In this document: positions 29,949 through 39,442 of the stretch, piece after piece
Layout: the number at the start of each line of letters is the position of its first letter
Numbering within the stretch: the stretch's first letter is position 1
NCBI GenBank assembly: GCA_016711125.1
Contig: JADJTQ010000014.1
Coordinates: 124,001-188,000 of the forward strand
Source of the DNA: Saprospiraceae bacterium
GTDB taxonomy: Bacteria; Bacteroidota; Bacteroidia; Chitinophagales; Saprospiraceae
DNA: 64,000 nt
Reading direction: 5' to 3'
The notes under the pieces: model-generated
The model's database searches: none
Seen by the model: only the letters and a program-made list of their open reading frames with translations
Told to the model about the DNA's origin: nothing
Position numbers and translations under genes: made by a program

Positions 29949-30419
29949 TTAATTGGTTGAAGCCAAAACAGTCTTCACTTTATCAAAGTCCGGCATTTGG
30001 CTGGGGATGTCTAATATTTCTTTATGCCGGATGATTCCTCCTTTGTCGATCACAAAAACTGCTCGTTTTGATACACCTCTCATGCCCAGACCAAACTCCT
30101 CATGCAAGGCACCATAACTGCGTGATACTTCTTTATTAAAGTCCGAAAGAAGGCTAAAGTTGTATCCGTATTTTTCGCGGAACATATTTAAAGAATATAG
30201 TGCATCTACTGAAATAGCCAGAACCTCGGCGCTCAATGCATTATAATCAGCCATTTCATCTCGCATCATGCAAAGTTCTTTGGTGCATACACTTGAAAAA
30301 GCCAGAGGAAAAAAAAGTAAAACTATCTTCTTGCCCTGGTATTGATTTAGGTGTACTTCCGACTTATCGGGCGCCCTCAGTGTGAAGAGTGTTGCTCGTT
30401 CTCCAATGTTTACTGCCAC
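29949..30419 (-). CDS. Peroxiredoxin (AhpC/TSA superfamily)
   Basis: 156 residues. The thioredoxin-fold peroxidase motif is FFPLAFSSVCTKEL, with peroxidatic Cys45 and the usual Thr replaced by Ser in P-x3-S-x2-C. A second cysteine, Cys50, lies five residues later, as in some BCP/PrxQ-type enzymes where it serves as resolving cysteine. Helix VEVLAISVD-like and a C-terminal RHKEILDIPSQMPD follow. Role: reduction of peroxides in the cytoplasm using thiols. It precedes clpS on the same strand with a 23-base gap. Confidence 0.9.
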   Translation of the reverse strand: MAVNIGERATLFTLRAPDKSEVHLNQYQGKKIVLLFFPLAFSSVCTKELCMMRDEMADYNALSAEVLAISVDALYSLNMFREKYGYNFSLLSDFNKEVSRSYGALHEEFGLGMRGVSKRAVFVIDKGGIIRHKEILDIPSQMPDFDKVKTVLASTN

Positions 30420-30512
30420 AAACCTATGTCTTCAATGAACGACAAAATTAAAATTAATACTTTGCTTTTCGACTATATTGCAATCTTTTTAAATTTCAGA
30501 CTGGCTCACTGA

Positions 30513-31406
30513 ATGATGTCAATTGCTTCTGAGAAGAAATCTTATCTACAATTGCATGCTGCTGTTTTACTCTTCGGTTTTGCAGCAATACTGGGAGATC
30601 TAATCAGCCTCTCTGCCACAGTTTTGGTTTGGTGGCGTCTGTTAATTACTATAGGAAGCTTAGCTATATTAGTCAATATCGTAATGCACTGGCGAAATAC
30701 ACCAAAATCATACCTCATTCAATGGGCAGGTATTGGCGTCTTGGTTTCATTACACTGGATTGCATTTTTTGCTTCAATTAAGTTGGCAAATGCTTCTGTG
30801 GCATTGGTTTGTCTTGCTACTGCTTCTGTTTTTACCTCTATTTTCGAGCCTTTATTTAATCGCATTAGGCCCAAATTGCAGGAAATACTGCTGGCTCTGC
30901 TGGTTATCCCTTGCATGATATTAATTGTTTCTGATTTAGATGTCATGTTACTTAAGGGGGTTTGGGCGGGGCTAGCCTCGGCTGCTTTGTTGTCTTTATT
31001 TGGAGTTTTAAATAAAAAGTTGGTTCACCATGGAGAGCCCATGTTTATTACCTTTATCGAATTAAGTGCAGGCTGGCTTCTGATCGGTATATTACTTTTT
31101 TTATTTGGAGGCCCTCAATTAGTTCTATTCCCTCAAGAATTAGATTGGATCTATCTGACACTTTTGGCTCTTGGTTGCACCACGTTTGGTTACGTTTTAG
31201 TTCTGCACGCTTTGAAAAATCTGTCGGCATTTACTACGATGCTTGCTTTTAATCTAGAGCCGGTATATGGCATGGTGCTCGCGTATTTCCTTCTCGACGA
31301 TGCATCACAATTATCATGGAGTTTTTATCTTGGTGGAGTTTTTATCTTAGCGCTAATATTTTTTCATGGCTATTTGCAGCATAGAAAATCTCCTGGAAAT
31401 TCATGA
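30513..31406 (+). CDS. EamA/DMT-superfamily transporter
   Basis: 297 residues with ten hydrophobic segments arranged as two EamA repeats (about residues 10-145 and 150-290). Typical spots are WWRLLITIGSLAI in the first repeat, SVALVCLATASVFTSIFEPL at the end of helix 4, and FNLEPVYGMVLAYFLLDD in the second repeat. These carriers export metabolites or amino acids. The cargo is not deducible. The stop overlaps the start of the O-methyltransferase gene by 4 bases (ATGA), so both are translated together. The start may be 30513 or the next codon, which is also ATG. Confidence 0.9.
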   Translation: MMSIASEKKSYLQLHAAVLLFGFAAILGDLISLSATVLVWWRLLITIGSLAILVNIVMHWRNTPKSYLIQWAGIGVLVSLHWIAFFASIKLANASVALVCLATASVFTSIFEPLFNRIRPKLQEILLALLVIPCMILIVSDLDVMLLKGVWAGLASAALLSLFGVLNKKLVHHGEPMFITFIELSAGWLLIGILLFLFGGPQLVLFPQELDWIYLTLLALGCTTFGYVLVLHALKNLSAFTTMLAFNLEPVYGMVLAYFLLDDASQLSWSFYLGGVFILALIFFHGYLQHRKSPGNS

Positions 31407-32038
31407 CGAAAACACAAAAAAGTATTCAACAATATTGTCAGGATCATACCTCTCCTCCATCTCTGATTCTGCAGGACCTTGAACGGCAAACGTATCTCAA
31501 GACCCTGGCGCCCCAGATGATTTCGGGCTATTTTCAAGGTAGGTTATTAAGCATGCTCAGTCAAATGATCCGGCCCAAGACCATTTTGGAGATTGGTACT
31601 TTTACGGGTTATTCAGCTATCTGCCTGGCAGAAGGATTGCTACCCAATGGGAAGTTGCATACTATCGAAGTGAATCCTGAATACCACTCTTTGAGTCAAC
31701 AATACTTTGTAAAAGCCGTGCTTAGCAACATGATAGAGCAGTATTTGGGTGACGCATTGACCATCATCCCCCGACTTAATCTTACGTTTGATCTTGTATT
31801 TATTGATGCTTCGAAGGTTTCGTATCCGCTCTATTTTGATTTGATTTTTGAAAAGACTTCCGGCGGTGGCTATATCTTGGTTGATAATATGCTGTGGAGT
31901 GGTAAAGTACTTGAAGATGATGATGATCCTGAAACGAATGCGTTGAGAAATTTTGCTAAAAAGCTGCAAGATGACACCCGGCTTGAAAATATACTTTTAC
32001 CGATCCGTGATGGTCTAATGATATGTCGAAAAACATAA
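31403..32038 (+). CDS. SAM-dependent O-methyltransferase (PF01596-like)
   Basis: 211 residues. The SAM-binding motif is ILEIGTFTGYSAICLA, the acidic ribose-binding residue lies in HTIEVNPEY, and the metal-binding Asp residues lie in LVFIDASK and ILVDNMLWSGKV. This matches the catechol-/caffeoyl-CoA-type bacterial O-methyltransferases that use a divalent cation. The substrate is unknown. The middle gene of an overlapping operon: 4 bases shared with the EamA transporter and 16 with the FemAB-like gene. Confidence 0.92.
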   Translation: MTKTQKSIQQYCQDHTSPPSLILQDLERQTYLKTLAPQMISGYFQGRLLSMLSQMIRPKTILEIGTFTGYSAICLAEGLLPNGKLHTIEVNPEYHSLSQQYFVKAVLSNMIEQYLGDALTIIPRLNLTFDLVFIDASKVSYPLYFDLIFEKTSGGGYILVDNMLWSGKVLEDDDDPETNALRNFAKKLQDDTRLENILLPIRDGLMICRKT

Positions 32039-32970
32039 ATCGTGATAAAGATTTGTACCGGGATCTCTGTGGCTCAGGTTTGGAGGTTCCGGTGTTTTAT
32101 CAAGCTTGGTGGTTGGATATTGTTTGTGGCGAAGATGATTGGCAAGTTGCTCTTTATATTGAGGACCCACATATAGTGGCAGTAATGCCGTATTACTTAA
32201 AGAGAATTTCTTTTTTTCACACCATCACCATGCCGGCACTTACTAAATTTATGGGTCCTTTTTTTATTCGGAAATTTGATGATCGCAAGTCACAGAGTAT
32301 TCTTAATAAATTGGTGGAGGCACTGCCACCTTTTTCCGGATTTGTTCAGACGACACATTATCAGATTAAAAATTGGTTGCCTTATAAGTGGAAGGGATTT
32401 AGTCAAACTGAGTATTATTCATATGTTTTGCGTGGCATCAAAAACCTGGATCAGATTGGGAAGAATATCGGCAGCGATTATCGTAATAATAAAATTGCAA
32501 AGGCAGTAGAATTGTTTGAAATAAAGGAGAATCTTGATTTTGACACGCTGTATCGATTGATCGCAGAGCCATTTGAGAGGCAAAAGATAAAAATGCCGGT
32601 GTCTCGATCCTTGCTGGAGAAGATCATAATGACTGCCGAAGATCGTAAATCTGGAAAGAGTTTTTATGTATCTGGTCCACAAGGAGTGGTTGCAGCGGTT
32701 GTGTTTTTAATCTGGGATCGCAAAAGTTGTTACCTATTGTTGGCAGGTGAAGACGAAGATTCACGAACCAATGCCGGGGGTATCTACCTCATTTGGAAGG
32801 CCATTGAGTATGCAGCTAAAGAGCTTCAGGTTAATACATTTGACTTTTTGGGAGGCATGTCTGAAAATCTTGAGCGTACCAGAAGACAATTTGGCGCAGA
32901 GCAGGTGCCTTACTTTTTAATTTCCAAATATACAGGATTGCTGAGGTTCTGGCATATTATTAACAAATAG
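32023..32970 (+). CDS. GNAT/FemAB-like acyltransferase
   Basis: 315 residues with the two-lobed fold of FemAB/Acetyltransf_6 proteins: PVFYQAWWLDIV near the start, RNNKIAKAVELFEI in the middle, and the acetyl-CoA/aminoacyl-binding half with AAVVFLIWDRKSCYLLLAGEDEDSR, GGIYLIWKAIEYA and FDFLGGM. Relatives transfer acyl or aminoacyl groups to cell-wall precursors or lipid and sugar amines. Nothing fixes the substrate. The start overlaps the end of the O-methyltransferase gene by 16 bases. The three-gene operon ends here. Confidence 0.75.
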   Translation: MSKNINRDKDLYRDLCGSGLEVPVFYQAWWLDIVCGEDDWQVALYIEDPHIVAVMPYYLKRISFFHTITMPALTKFMGPFFIRKFDDRKSQSILNKLVEALPPFSGFVQTTHYQIKNWLPYKWKGFSQTEYYSYVLRGIKNLDQIGKNIGSDYRNNKIAKAVELFEIKENLDFDTLYRLIAEPFERQKIKMPVSRSLLEKIIMTAEDRKSGKSFYVSGPQGVVAAVVFLIWDRKSCYLLLAGEDEDSRTNAGGIYLIWKAIEYAAKELQVNTFDFLGGMSENLERTRRQFGAEQVPYFLISKYTGLLRFWHIINK

Positions 32971-33042
32971 ACCTTCGATCTTTCGCAGCGAGGTCCAGGA
33001 TTGATTTTCGTTGTATTCTAAAGGTGATTCTAATTTATTTTT

Positions 33043-34491
33043 ATGGGCATTAAATATGTTATGAATTTTCTGCTTATTGGGTTAGTCGTTATGAGTTGTG
33101 GTTACTCAGACGACAAGCAGGAGAAAAGCAGCTCATTGACTGATCCACCAAACATCATCCTGATCATGGGTGATGATATTGGATATTCGGATATTGGATG
33201 TTATGGATCAGAAACATAAACTCAAAATCTGGATCGATTAGCCGCCGATGGTTTGCGATTTAGAAATTTTTACAACATGTCCAAATGCAATCCCACTCGA
33301 TCATCGATGATCACTGGCTTGTATCATGGCGATAGCAATTCGATTTCTTTTGTGCCATTGCTGAAAGATGCCGGCTACCACACGATTATGAGCGGCAAGG
33401 AGCATTTTGATTCATGGGTACCTCAGGAGTGTTACTTTGCCAAAACTTTTGACCATTCTTTTACATTCTGGGCCACGACCGAGTATTTTGTTCCTCCTGC
33501 CGACACATTCGAAAGACCCTTTTATTTAGATGGACGAAAGCTACTCACTTCCGAAATTGAAGCAGAGATTCTTCCGAAATATAAAACTGATTTTATTACC
33601 GACTATGCGATACGATGGTTGAATGAAATCATCCCCAAAAAAGAGCCTTTTTTCCTTCTGCTACCTTACCATGCTGCTCATTATCCCCTGCAAGCCAGAC
33701 CTGAAGATATCGCTAAATATCGCGGCAGTTATTTAAACGGATGGGATCTAATCCGGCAGGAACGCTACGAAAAGATGCAAACTTTGGGAATATTGGATTC
33801 GGCAACCCAATTATCACCGCCCGAAGAAAACACCAACCGTTTTCGTAAAGCCAGTTATCAGGATTTTTCGGAGGAGCGAACCAATTTTCCGCTTTACCAT
33901 ACATGGTCTTCGCTGACTGAAATTGAAAAAGAGCACAAGGATTTAGAAATGGCGGTTTATGCTGCTATGATAGACCGGATGGATCAAAATATAGGCCGGA
34001 TTATTCAACGGGTGGAGCAAGCAGGGCAACTGGACAACACGATCTTTATTTTTTTCTCTGATAACGGCTCTTGCCCCTTTGATAGTAATGTTGACTTTGC
34101 CATACCTCCTGGTCCGGCCGATAGCTATCGTTGCTTATCTCCTCCCTGGGCGAATGTCGGGAATACACCCTATCGACTTTATAAGCAAAATGGACATGAG
34201 GGAGGGGCTAAGACCCATTGTATTGTATCTTATCCGCCCCTGATCAGGAAAGGGTCTTTTACGGATGAGATTGGGCATGTAGTCGACATTTTCCCTACGA
34301 TACTTGAATTGGCCGGAATATCCTATCCCAATCAAGACGAAGCAAAGACAACCCAAAAACTTGCCGGTAGATCCTTGGTGCCTGCGTTCATGGGCCGGCA
34401 ATTGGAGGGCAATCCGTACTTTATATCCGGGACCAGTGAAGCGTTTAGGATGTACCGCAAAGGTGATTGGAAACTGGTATTTTTTTTCTGA
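33043..34491 (+). CDS. Sulfatase lipoprotein, truncated at 3' end and with an in-frame TAA
   Basis: Formylglycine-dependent sulfatase. The N-terminus has a lipoprotein signal (GLVVMSCGYS) and metal ligands in MGDDIGYSD. The sulfatase signature CNPTR starts at Cys82 (the residue converted to formylglycine), and the second metal site is in FFSDNGSCPF. A TAA at 33217-33219 interrupts GSET-x-TQNLDRLAADG at a position where relatives vary (Gln or Lys common), so one base change would do. The end is unusual: after KGDWKLV the sequence runs into TTTTTTTT and stops, lacking the 30-60 residues that normally follow. The opposite-strand gene begins to read in the same poly-T, so a deletion is likely here. 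482 residues remain. Probably inactive as written. Confidence 0.82.
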
Positions 34492-34982
34492 TATAATCCG
34501 TCGAAGAGAGTTTTCCAACCGTCACGATTCTCCTGGGCCATCTCCCAATGCTGCCTTACTGAACCATCCTGATTTGGTGTCCAGGTAATTTGATGATACA
34601 CCGTTTCTCCCTCCCGGGTTTTCATGGGCTCGCTCTTTAGTACCATATTTTTATCTACCAACCCTCCAGTAAGTCGCAAGCTCTGACCTTGATTATCAAT
34701 CCAGGTCTGATGCCAGCTTTGATCTTGTGGGTCGTAATAATTATATGATGTTCCGGTATACTGACCATCGGCGCCAGTCCAGTTTTCCTGAATGACACAA
34801 CTATCTTGCATCATTACAATATGATTTTGTCCAGCTACTTTTCCATCAGAGGTGGTTTCCCAATCACCAAGCCAAAAGTCAAAAAGGCGGTATTCCGGCG
34901 AGCAGCATGGACAGGATGCAGTTGTTTGGGCGATCAGTGATTCCGTACTAAAAATCGCTAAGGATAAAAATAAGTATTTCAT
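34332..34982 (-). CDS. Secreted DUF1579-like protein, 3' end fused to antisense sulfatase sequence
   Basis: The start at 34982 gives a signal peptide (MKYLFLSLAIFSTESLIAQ) followed by SCPCCSPEYRLFDFWLGDWETTSDGKVAG, typical of the small lipocalin-like/DUF1579-type proteins, then WHQTWIDNQGQSLRLTGG and VYHQITWTPNQDGSVRQHWE. The family core ends near WKTLFDGLYQKK at about 34494. The remaining 50 codons are simply the antisense of the sulfatase gene and are not credible protein. The true stop was apparently lost where the two convergent genes meet in an 8-base T/A run. Function unknown. Confidence 0.7.
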   Translation of the reverse strand: MKYLFLSLAIFSTESLIAQTTASCPCCSPEYRLFDFWLGDWETTSDGKVAGQNHIVMMQDSCVIQENWTGADGQYTGTSYNYYDPQDQSWHQTWIDNQGQSLRLTGGLVDKNMVLKSEPMKTREGETVYHQITWTPNQDGSVRQHWEMAQENRDGWKTLFDGLYQKKNTSFQSPLRYILNASLVPDIKYGLPSNCRPMNAGTKDLPASFWVVFASS

Positions 34983-35082
34983 TGTTTTACTTTTAAATTG
35001 TTCTGACACTGTATCTGATGGGTCGACTTTGGAGAATAGCGGTCGGGCTGCATGTGACGGCTCTCTCGAAGGGCAGCTGGCA

Positions 35083-35637
35083 TCATCGCAGCCTGTTATA
35101 GCCAGGCTTCCCTTCTCCTTTCTTTTCAATTATAACCCTGAAATCGTAATATAGATACTGACCCACAAATCCGATGGTTATAGATCCAAAAATTATCCCG
35201 GGTATGCTCCTTTCTTCAATTATCAAAACACACAGTATTATTAATGTAATACCAATAGAATAACCAATAATTTTCATTAGTAAATTCTTCGTTGAAAATT
35301 CTGACTCTTTCCAGAAAGTTTCCTCTTTTTCTGTCATTTCTTGCTCCACTAGCTTTGAAACATCATTCCCTTTTAGTATTAGTTTGTACTGTCGAATCAG
35401 ATCGGCCTTCATTCCTCTATTGACACCAAAAGTAAATGGATTTGATTGGGGAGATGGATTCACCATACTATTCAAAAAGATCTTCCCATCCTTTAAAATC
35501 GAGGTCACTCTGATACCCTCCCGTTGCCAATATGTCGACCTAATCGCAGAAAAATAGTTCTTTTGGTTTGATAACACTGTCCAGTGATTAAGTCTAGATG
35601 CTGCTACATTGGCTTGTTTGAATTCAACTTCAGTCAA
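35083..35637 (-). CDS. Hypothetical protein with two transmembrane segments
   Basis: 184 residues. The N-terminal 115 residues are soluble and polar, with FGVNRGMKADLIRQYKLILK in the middle. Two hydrophobic helices lie at about residues 122-142 and 147-167, and a short basic tail follows. I do not recognise the family. The next gene on the same strand, 35668-35886, also encodes a small protein with two hydrophobic segments, so the two may belong together. The frame is open and the composition is ordinary. Confidence 0.55.
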   Translation of the reverse strand: MTEVEFKQANVAASRLNHWTVLSNQKNYFSAIRSTYWQREGIRVTSILKDGKIFLNSMVNPSPQSNPFTFGVNRGMKADLIRQYKLILKGNDVSKLVEQEMTEKEETFWKESEFSTKNLLMKIIGYSIGITLIILCVLIIEERSIPGIIFGSITIGFVGQYLYYDFRVIIEKKGEGKPGYNRLR

Positions 35638-35667
35638 TGAAGTTCGATATGCAGAGAATTGTCTACT

Positions 35668-35886
35668 TTATAGTTTACTTTTAACGAACAAGAGCGAAAT
35701 TGCAATCAGAGCTAAGAAAGTATAGGGAAATTTATCTTGTTCAAGTGCTGAGTCAATCATCACGTATCCACACAGAGTTATCGGAATTAATAGAAACACG
35801 AAGTTAAGCCAATGGTCCATCAGCTCATTCCTGGTTAGGTGAAGTTTCATTTCCCTGATCGACTTGTTTATTTCTGCATTTGTCAT
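35668..35886 (-). CDS. Small hypothetical membrane protein (72 aa)
   Basis: 72 residues with a charged N-terminal helix (MTNAEINKSIREMKLHLTRNE) and two hydrophobic segments (about residues 27-46 and 54-68). No recognised family. It is 30 bases upstream of the two-helix protein at 35083-35637 and in the same direction, which suggests a small operon. It is supported by the clear membrane topology and its position, not by homology. Confidence 0.5.
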   Translation of the reverse strand: MTNAEINKSIREMKLHLTRNELMDHWLNFVFLLIPITLCGYVMIDSALEQDKFPYTFLALIAISLLFVKSKL

Positions 35887-35991
35887 AATGCTTGGCTATA
35901 ACTCATAGATATGGATGAAAGGTGACCGTTAAATTGATTAGCACGAATATATCATGTTTCTCATGGAGTGAACTGGAAATATCGATTTAAT

Positions 35992-37919
35992 TCATATTTG
36001 CTCGATCAAAATCAGGTCACAAAAAACAGTAGTTGATTGACAATTGCCTAACTCAATTTTGATTTGATCTTCAGAACGTTTAATCTCGATATCAATCGAT
36101 ACTTTAGAGTATTCACTTGATCTCAATTCTGATTCCTCAATGTTTTTGATTAAATAGGTGTCAGCCTGACCGCTGATTGTACATGAATGAACCTGCTCAC
36201 CAGTATCCATCATTGGCTCGGCAAGGCGAAGATTTAAAAGTACGCTATATTTTCCTTTGTTCAGATCGAGTTTGGCGATAACCGAGGTTGAATGATTCGC
36301 ATCACTATAAGGGGCTAATTGAATGGTCTGTTTTAATGATGAGAGGGAGTCATAAACGGTATAGCCATTAAATTGAAGTTTAGTGGCATCCAGGATGTGT
36401 CGGCTGTTGCTTCGAGCTTTGATTAGCAGTGAAGTCGGAATAAATGGACGGTACGAGAAATTATAGAAATTGGTACCAACCTGGTATCGACAAAAATCAG
36501 AATCACCGAGATGAAATGATTGGCCGGATCTGATTAAATGGCGACCAAATTGTCTTATGGTATCGGGGAACTCCGTAAGCCACATATCTTTAACCAGATA
36601 TAAATTAGGTTGACTTAAGGCCATTTCTACCAATTTGATATTACGATATATGGAATTATCATGTGGTGTGGTTACAATATCGCGTGGGTCTAGCGAAGAA
36701 TAAACATACGAATTCCAGTAGTCGCCGATGATTCCGGCTGGTTCGAGCGTGTTGATCTCTTTGACGTAGTCAATTTTTGCCTTTTTGGTCGATGGATAGT
36801 AAAAATTTTCCAGGGCACTTGCCATTGATAGCACCACTAGAATAAGCACTACTATTTTATACCGTTGCCGAATTGGAAATTGCCCATCAAGAAAAGAAAG
36901 GGTAGTTAGTACAACAGATATAAAAAGACAACTAAAATACCTTCGCCCCATTTCATTAAGTAACACCCAATTGAAGGTAAATAGAGTCACTAAAGTCAGA
37001 CAAGTATTGATCAACATCACTCTCATCAGGCTTGGTGATATCCTATCGTTTCTTACAGTTTGTGTTGATCTCAATTGATTTATAAAGATGGGTGCCAAAA
37101 GCACTGCGACGATCCAAAAATACTTTGAAAAATGCTTTCAGACTGGAATAAAAAAATTCTTTGCACGGAGGCCCAGCTTAATGCAAATGCTTGTGTGACT
37201 TCATTTAAGTCATTGAATTCAAAGCTGCTATAACTGGCGCTCGGGACCGCTTGTATCTTGGCATAAATGATAAAAGCAGCTCCAATAGCAGTGGTAATGG
37301 CAAGCCATAAAAGCGTTTTTAAATTGAAAAGATGAGACCTTTCTTGCCCGGTTGCGATGGCTACGAGAATCGCAATAAATGAAATTATCAGAAAATCTGA
37401 GACCCAGATTCCAACGATGGATAGTAGACTGACTGCAATTAAGTTTGAAGTTCGATTGTGGCCGAAAAATCCTGCCTCGGATCTTGCCATTAAATACAGT
37501 ATGATACCCAGGATACTGTATTGAATACCATAGGGATATAACAGAAATTCGACAAATTGCCAGGGAGGAAGAAACCAAAAACCGGCAAGGGTGATCTTGA
37601 GCAGATCATTTTTAATGAAGGTTGCAAAACTGCAATAACCGAGAATTAGGATAAAAAAATGAATGAGAGATAGGCTAACGATGAGTGACAAAGGAGTGAT
37701 GCTGGATAAGAGACGACCTAATAACGGGACAAAATTTCCTCCCCGATCCTGACCCCAGCAATATAGATCTCCTGGAAGATCCAGGTACTCCGCCATCAGA
37801 ATGCCAACAGCGCTGTCCGAATTTAGTAGAGGAGAATAATAGAAGGAGAAATGAAAGAACGACAACAGGACTATGACTGTCACCGGAATGTAAAGCCATA
37901 ATCTCGACTCTTTTTTCAA
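35992..37919 (-). CDS. Multi-pass membrane protein, GT-C glycosyltransferase-like (one frameshift)
   Basis: About 642 residues when repaired. A first transmembrane segment is followed by a loop with NSDSAV, at the place where GT-C enzymes carry an acidic catalytic motif, then about ten hydrophobic segments to about residue 370 and a C-terminal soluble domain of about 250 residues ending FCDLILIEQI. This layout fits lipid-linked sugar transferases of the ArnT/PMT type, but no diagnostic signature confirms it. The frame changes near 37121-37124: the run written AAA on the coding strand should have one more A, so that RIFLFQSE continues into KHFSKYFWIVAVLLAPIFINQ. Isolated from other cell-surface genes. 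Confidence 0.6.
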
Positions 37920-37933
37920 CGATTTACTTAGTA

Positions 37934-38472
37934 TTATAGTTTTAAATCGGCTTTATTTTCAACCAAAACCTGAATAATGAAATTAATCAGGTCATGCAAT
38001 TCCATAGCAATCAACTCGGCGCCTCTTCGCACTTCATCCCGGTCTACCTTGGCAGCAAAAGTAGCTGTTTTAAATTTCTTCATCACCGACTTCGCATCCA
38101 TTCCGTCCAAACCGGTTGGCCTGACCAAGCTAGCTGCCACGATAAAACCAGTTAATTCATCAGCTGCTACAATACATTTGTCAAGCATAGAATTGCGAGG
38201 TACATTCCAAATAGTATAATGACCGGCGATAGCATGAGCTATTTCAGACTCGCCCATTTCTTCCAATTTTTGACAATTAAATTCGGATGCTCTTCTGGAT
38301 GTTTTTCATAGTCGGCATCATGCAGCAAGCCGGTCACAACAAATTGTTCTTCATTTTCTCCAAATTTGCGAGCCAGCGCTTTCATGACAACTGACACCGT
38401 ATGGGCATGTTTTCGCAGAGATTCAGTTTCCGTTAATTCGTATAGGATCTCTTGGGCTTCCAGTGTCGTCAT
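37934..38472 (-). CDS. HD-superfamily hydrolase, COG2316-like (one frameshift)
   Basis: About 179 residues when repaired. The metal-binding pattern is visible: His in SLRKHAHTV, His-Asp in GLLHDADYEKHPEEHP, a further His in AHAIAGHY and an Asp in IVAADELTGFIVAASLVRP. This is the order seen in the small HD hydrolases that follow the COG2316 pattern. Substrate unknown, probably a phosphorylated nucleotide. The frame is lost near 38265-38270: on the coding strand GTCAAAAATTGG needs one more A, joining LIVKK to LEEMGESEIAHAIAGH. It ends 14 bases upstream of the GT-C-like gene. Confidence 0.82.
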
Positions 38473-38530
38473 GATCAGTTTTGTAATGAACTGCTAATAT
38501 AAGAAACCGGCAAACCATGGTCCTGAAATG

Positions 38531-39433
38531 TCAAGATGACCGGTACTTTGCCATCTGCTCGATAACCTTTTGTAGTGCAGTCTCATGAACTAATCCATTG
38601 GGAGGTCGCACATACAACCATTGGGGATTCTCACTTAAATAGGCCATATACTGTTTTAAGATTCCGATAAAAGGTAATCCTTCGAATATATTCCGCTCTT
38701 CGGTGAGCTCTGCTTGGAGTGCATCCGCTTGTGGATCTTGCCAATGATTAAATACTTCCACGCATTTTGCTATCGTTATATTGGCTGTAGCGGATATACA
38801 ACCGGCGCCCCCTAGTCGAAGCACATCCACCAGATATTTTTCCGTGCCGGCAAATAGTTTAAAACCGGAAAAATTTTCAGCTATTGATTTCATATGATTG
38901 AAATCTCCTCCGGAATCTTTCATGCCCACAAAATTACGAGGATATTGAAGCAGTAGTTTTTCAAGAAGAGCATGAGAAAGAGATAATCCTGTCATTTTTG
39001 GAAAATGATATAGGTATATTTCAAGGCCCGGCTCGCTCACTTCTTCGACTACCCGGGAAAAATAATTCAGTAGACCTTCGTCGTCAATTTGTTTGTAGTA
39101 AAATGGAGGTAATAAAAGAATGCTCTTGATGCCGTGGGCCACGGCATGTCGGGTAAGTTTGACAGTATCAACATACGAACAGCAGCCGGTACCGAGCATA
39201 ATTTGACGGGCGTCAATACCATGACTTAACAAACCTTCGATGAGATTAATGCGCTCTTCGACATTAAAGGAATTTGCCTCACCAGTGGTACCCATTAGTG
39301 CTAATCCCTGTGCCCCCTGTTCTAGCAAATAGCGGCAATGCTGAGCGAGCATCTTAACGTCAGGTGCCAGATTATGTTGCAATGGGGTTAGGGCTGCGAC
39401 ATAAACCCCATTGGATAGTATTTTATTTTCCAT
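38531..39433 (-). CDS. DapA/NanA-family aldolase (dihydrodipicolinate synthase-like)
   Basis: 300 residues, a TIM-barrel aldolase. The Schiff-base lysine is in VGMKDSGGDF, the general-acid tyrosine in IYLYHFPKMTG, and the substrate-carboxylate site is near the N-terminus as MGTTGEANSF, where true DapA reads GTTGE(S/A)xTL. The differences near the active site (FPKMTG, not NVPSRTG) speak against true dihydrodipicolinate synthase and for a catabolic 2-oxo-acid aldolase or dehydratase. The gene follows the CaiB-type CoA transferase by 9 bases on the same strand, so a joint pathway is likely. Confidence 0.88.
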   Translation of the reverse strand: MENKILSNGVYVAALTPLQHNLAPDVKMLAQHCRYLLEQGAQGLALMGTTGEANSFNVEERINLIEGLLSHGIDARQIMLGTGCCSYVDTVKLTRHAVAHGIKSILLLPPFYYKQIDDEGLLNYFSRVVEEVSEPGLEIYLYHFPKMTGLSLSHALLEKLLLQYPRNFVGMKDSGGDFNHMKSIAENFSGFKLFAGTEKYLVDVLRLGGAGCISATANITIAKCVEVFNHWQDPQADALQAELTEERNIFEGLPFIGILKQYMAYLSENPQWLYVRPPNGLVHETALQKVIEQMAKYRSS

Positions 39434-39442
39434 AATTCTTCT

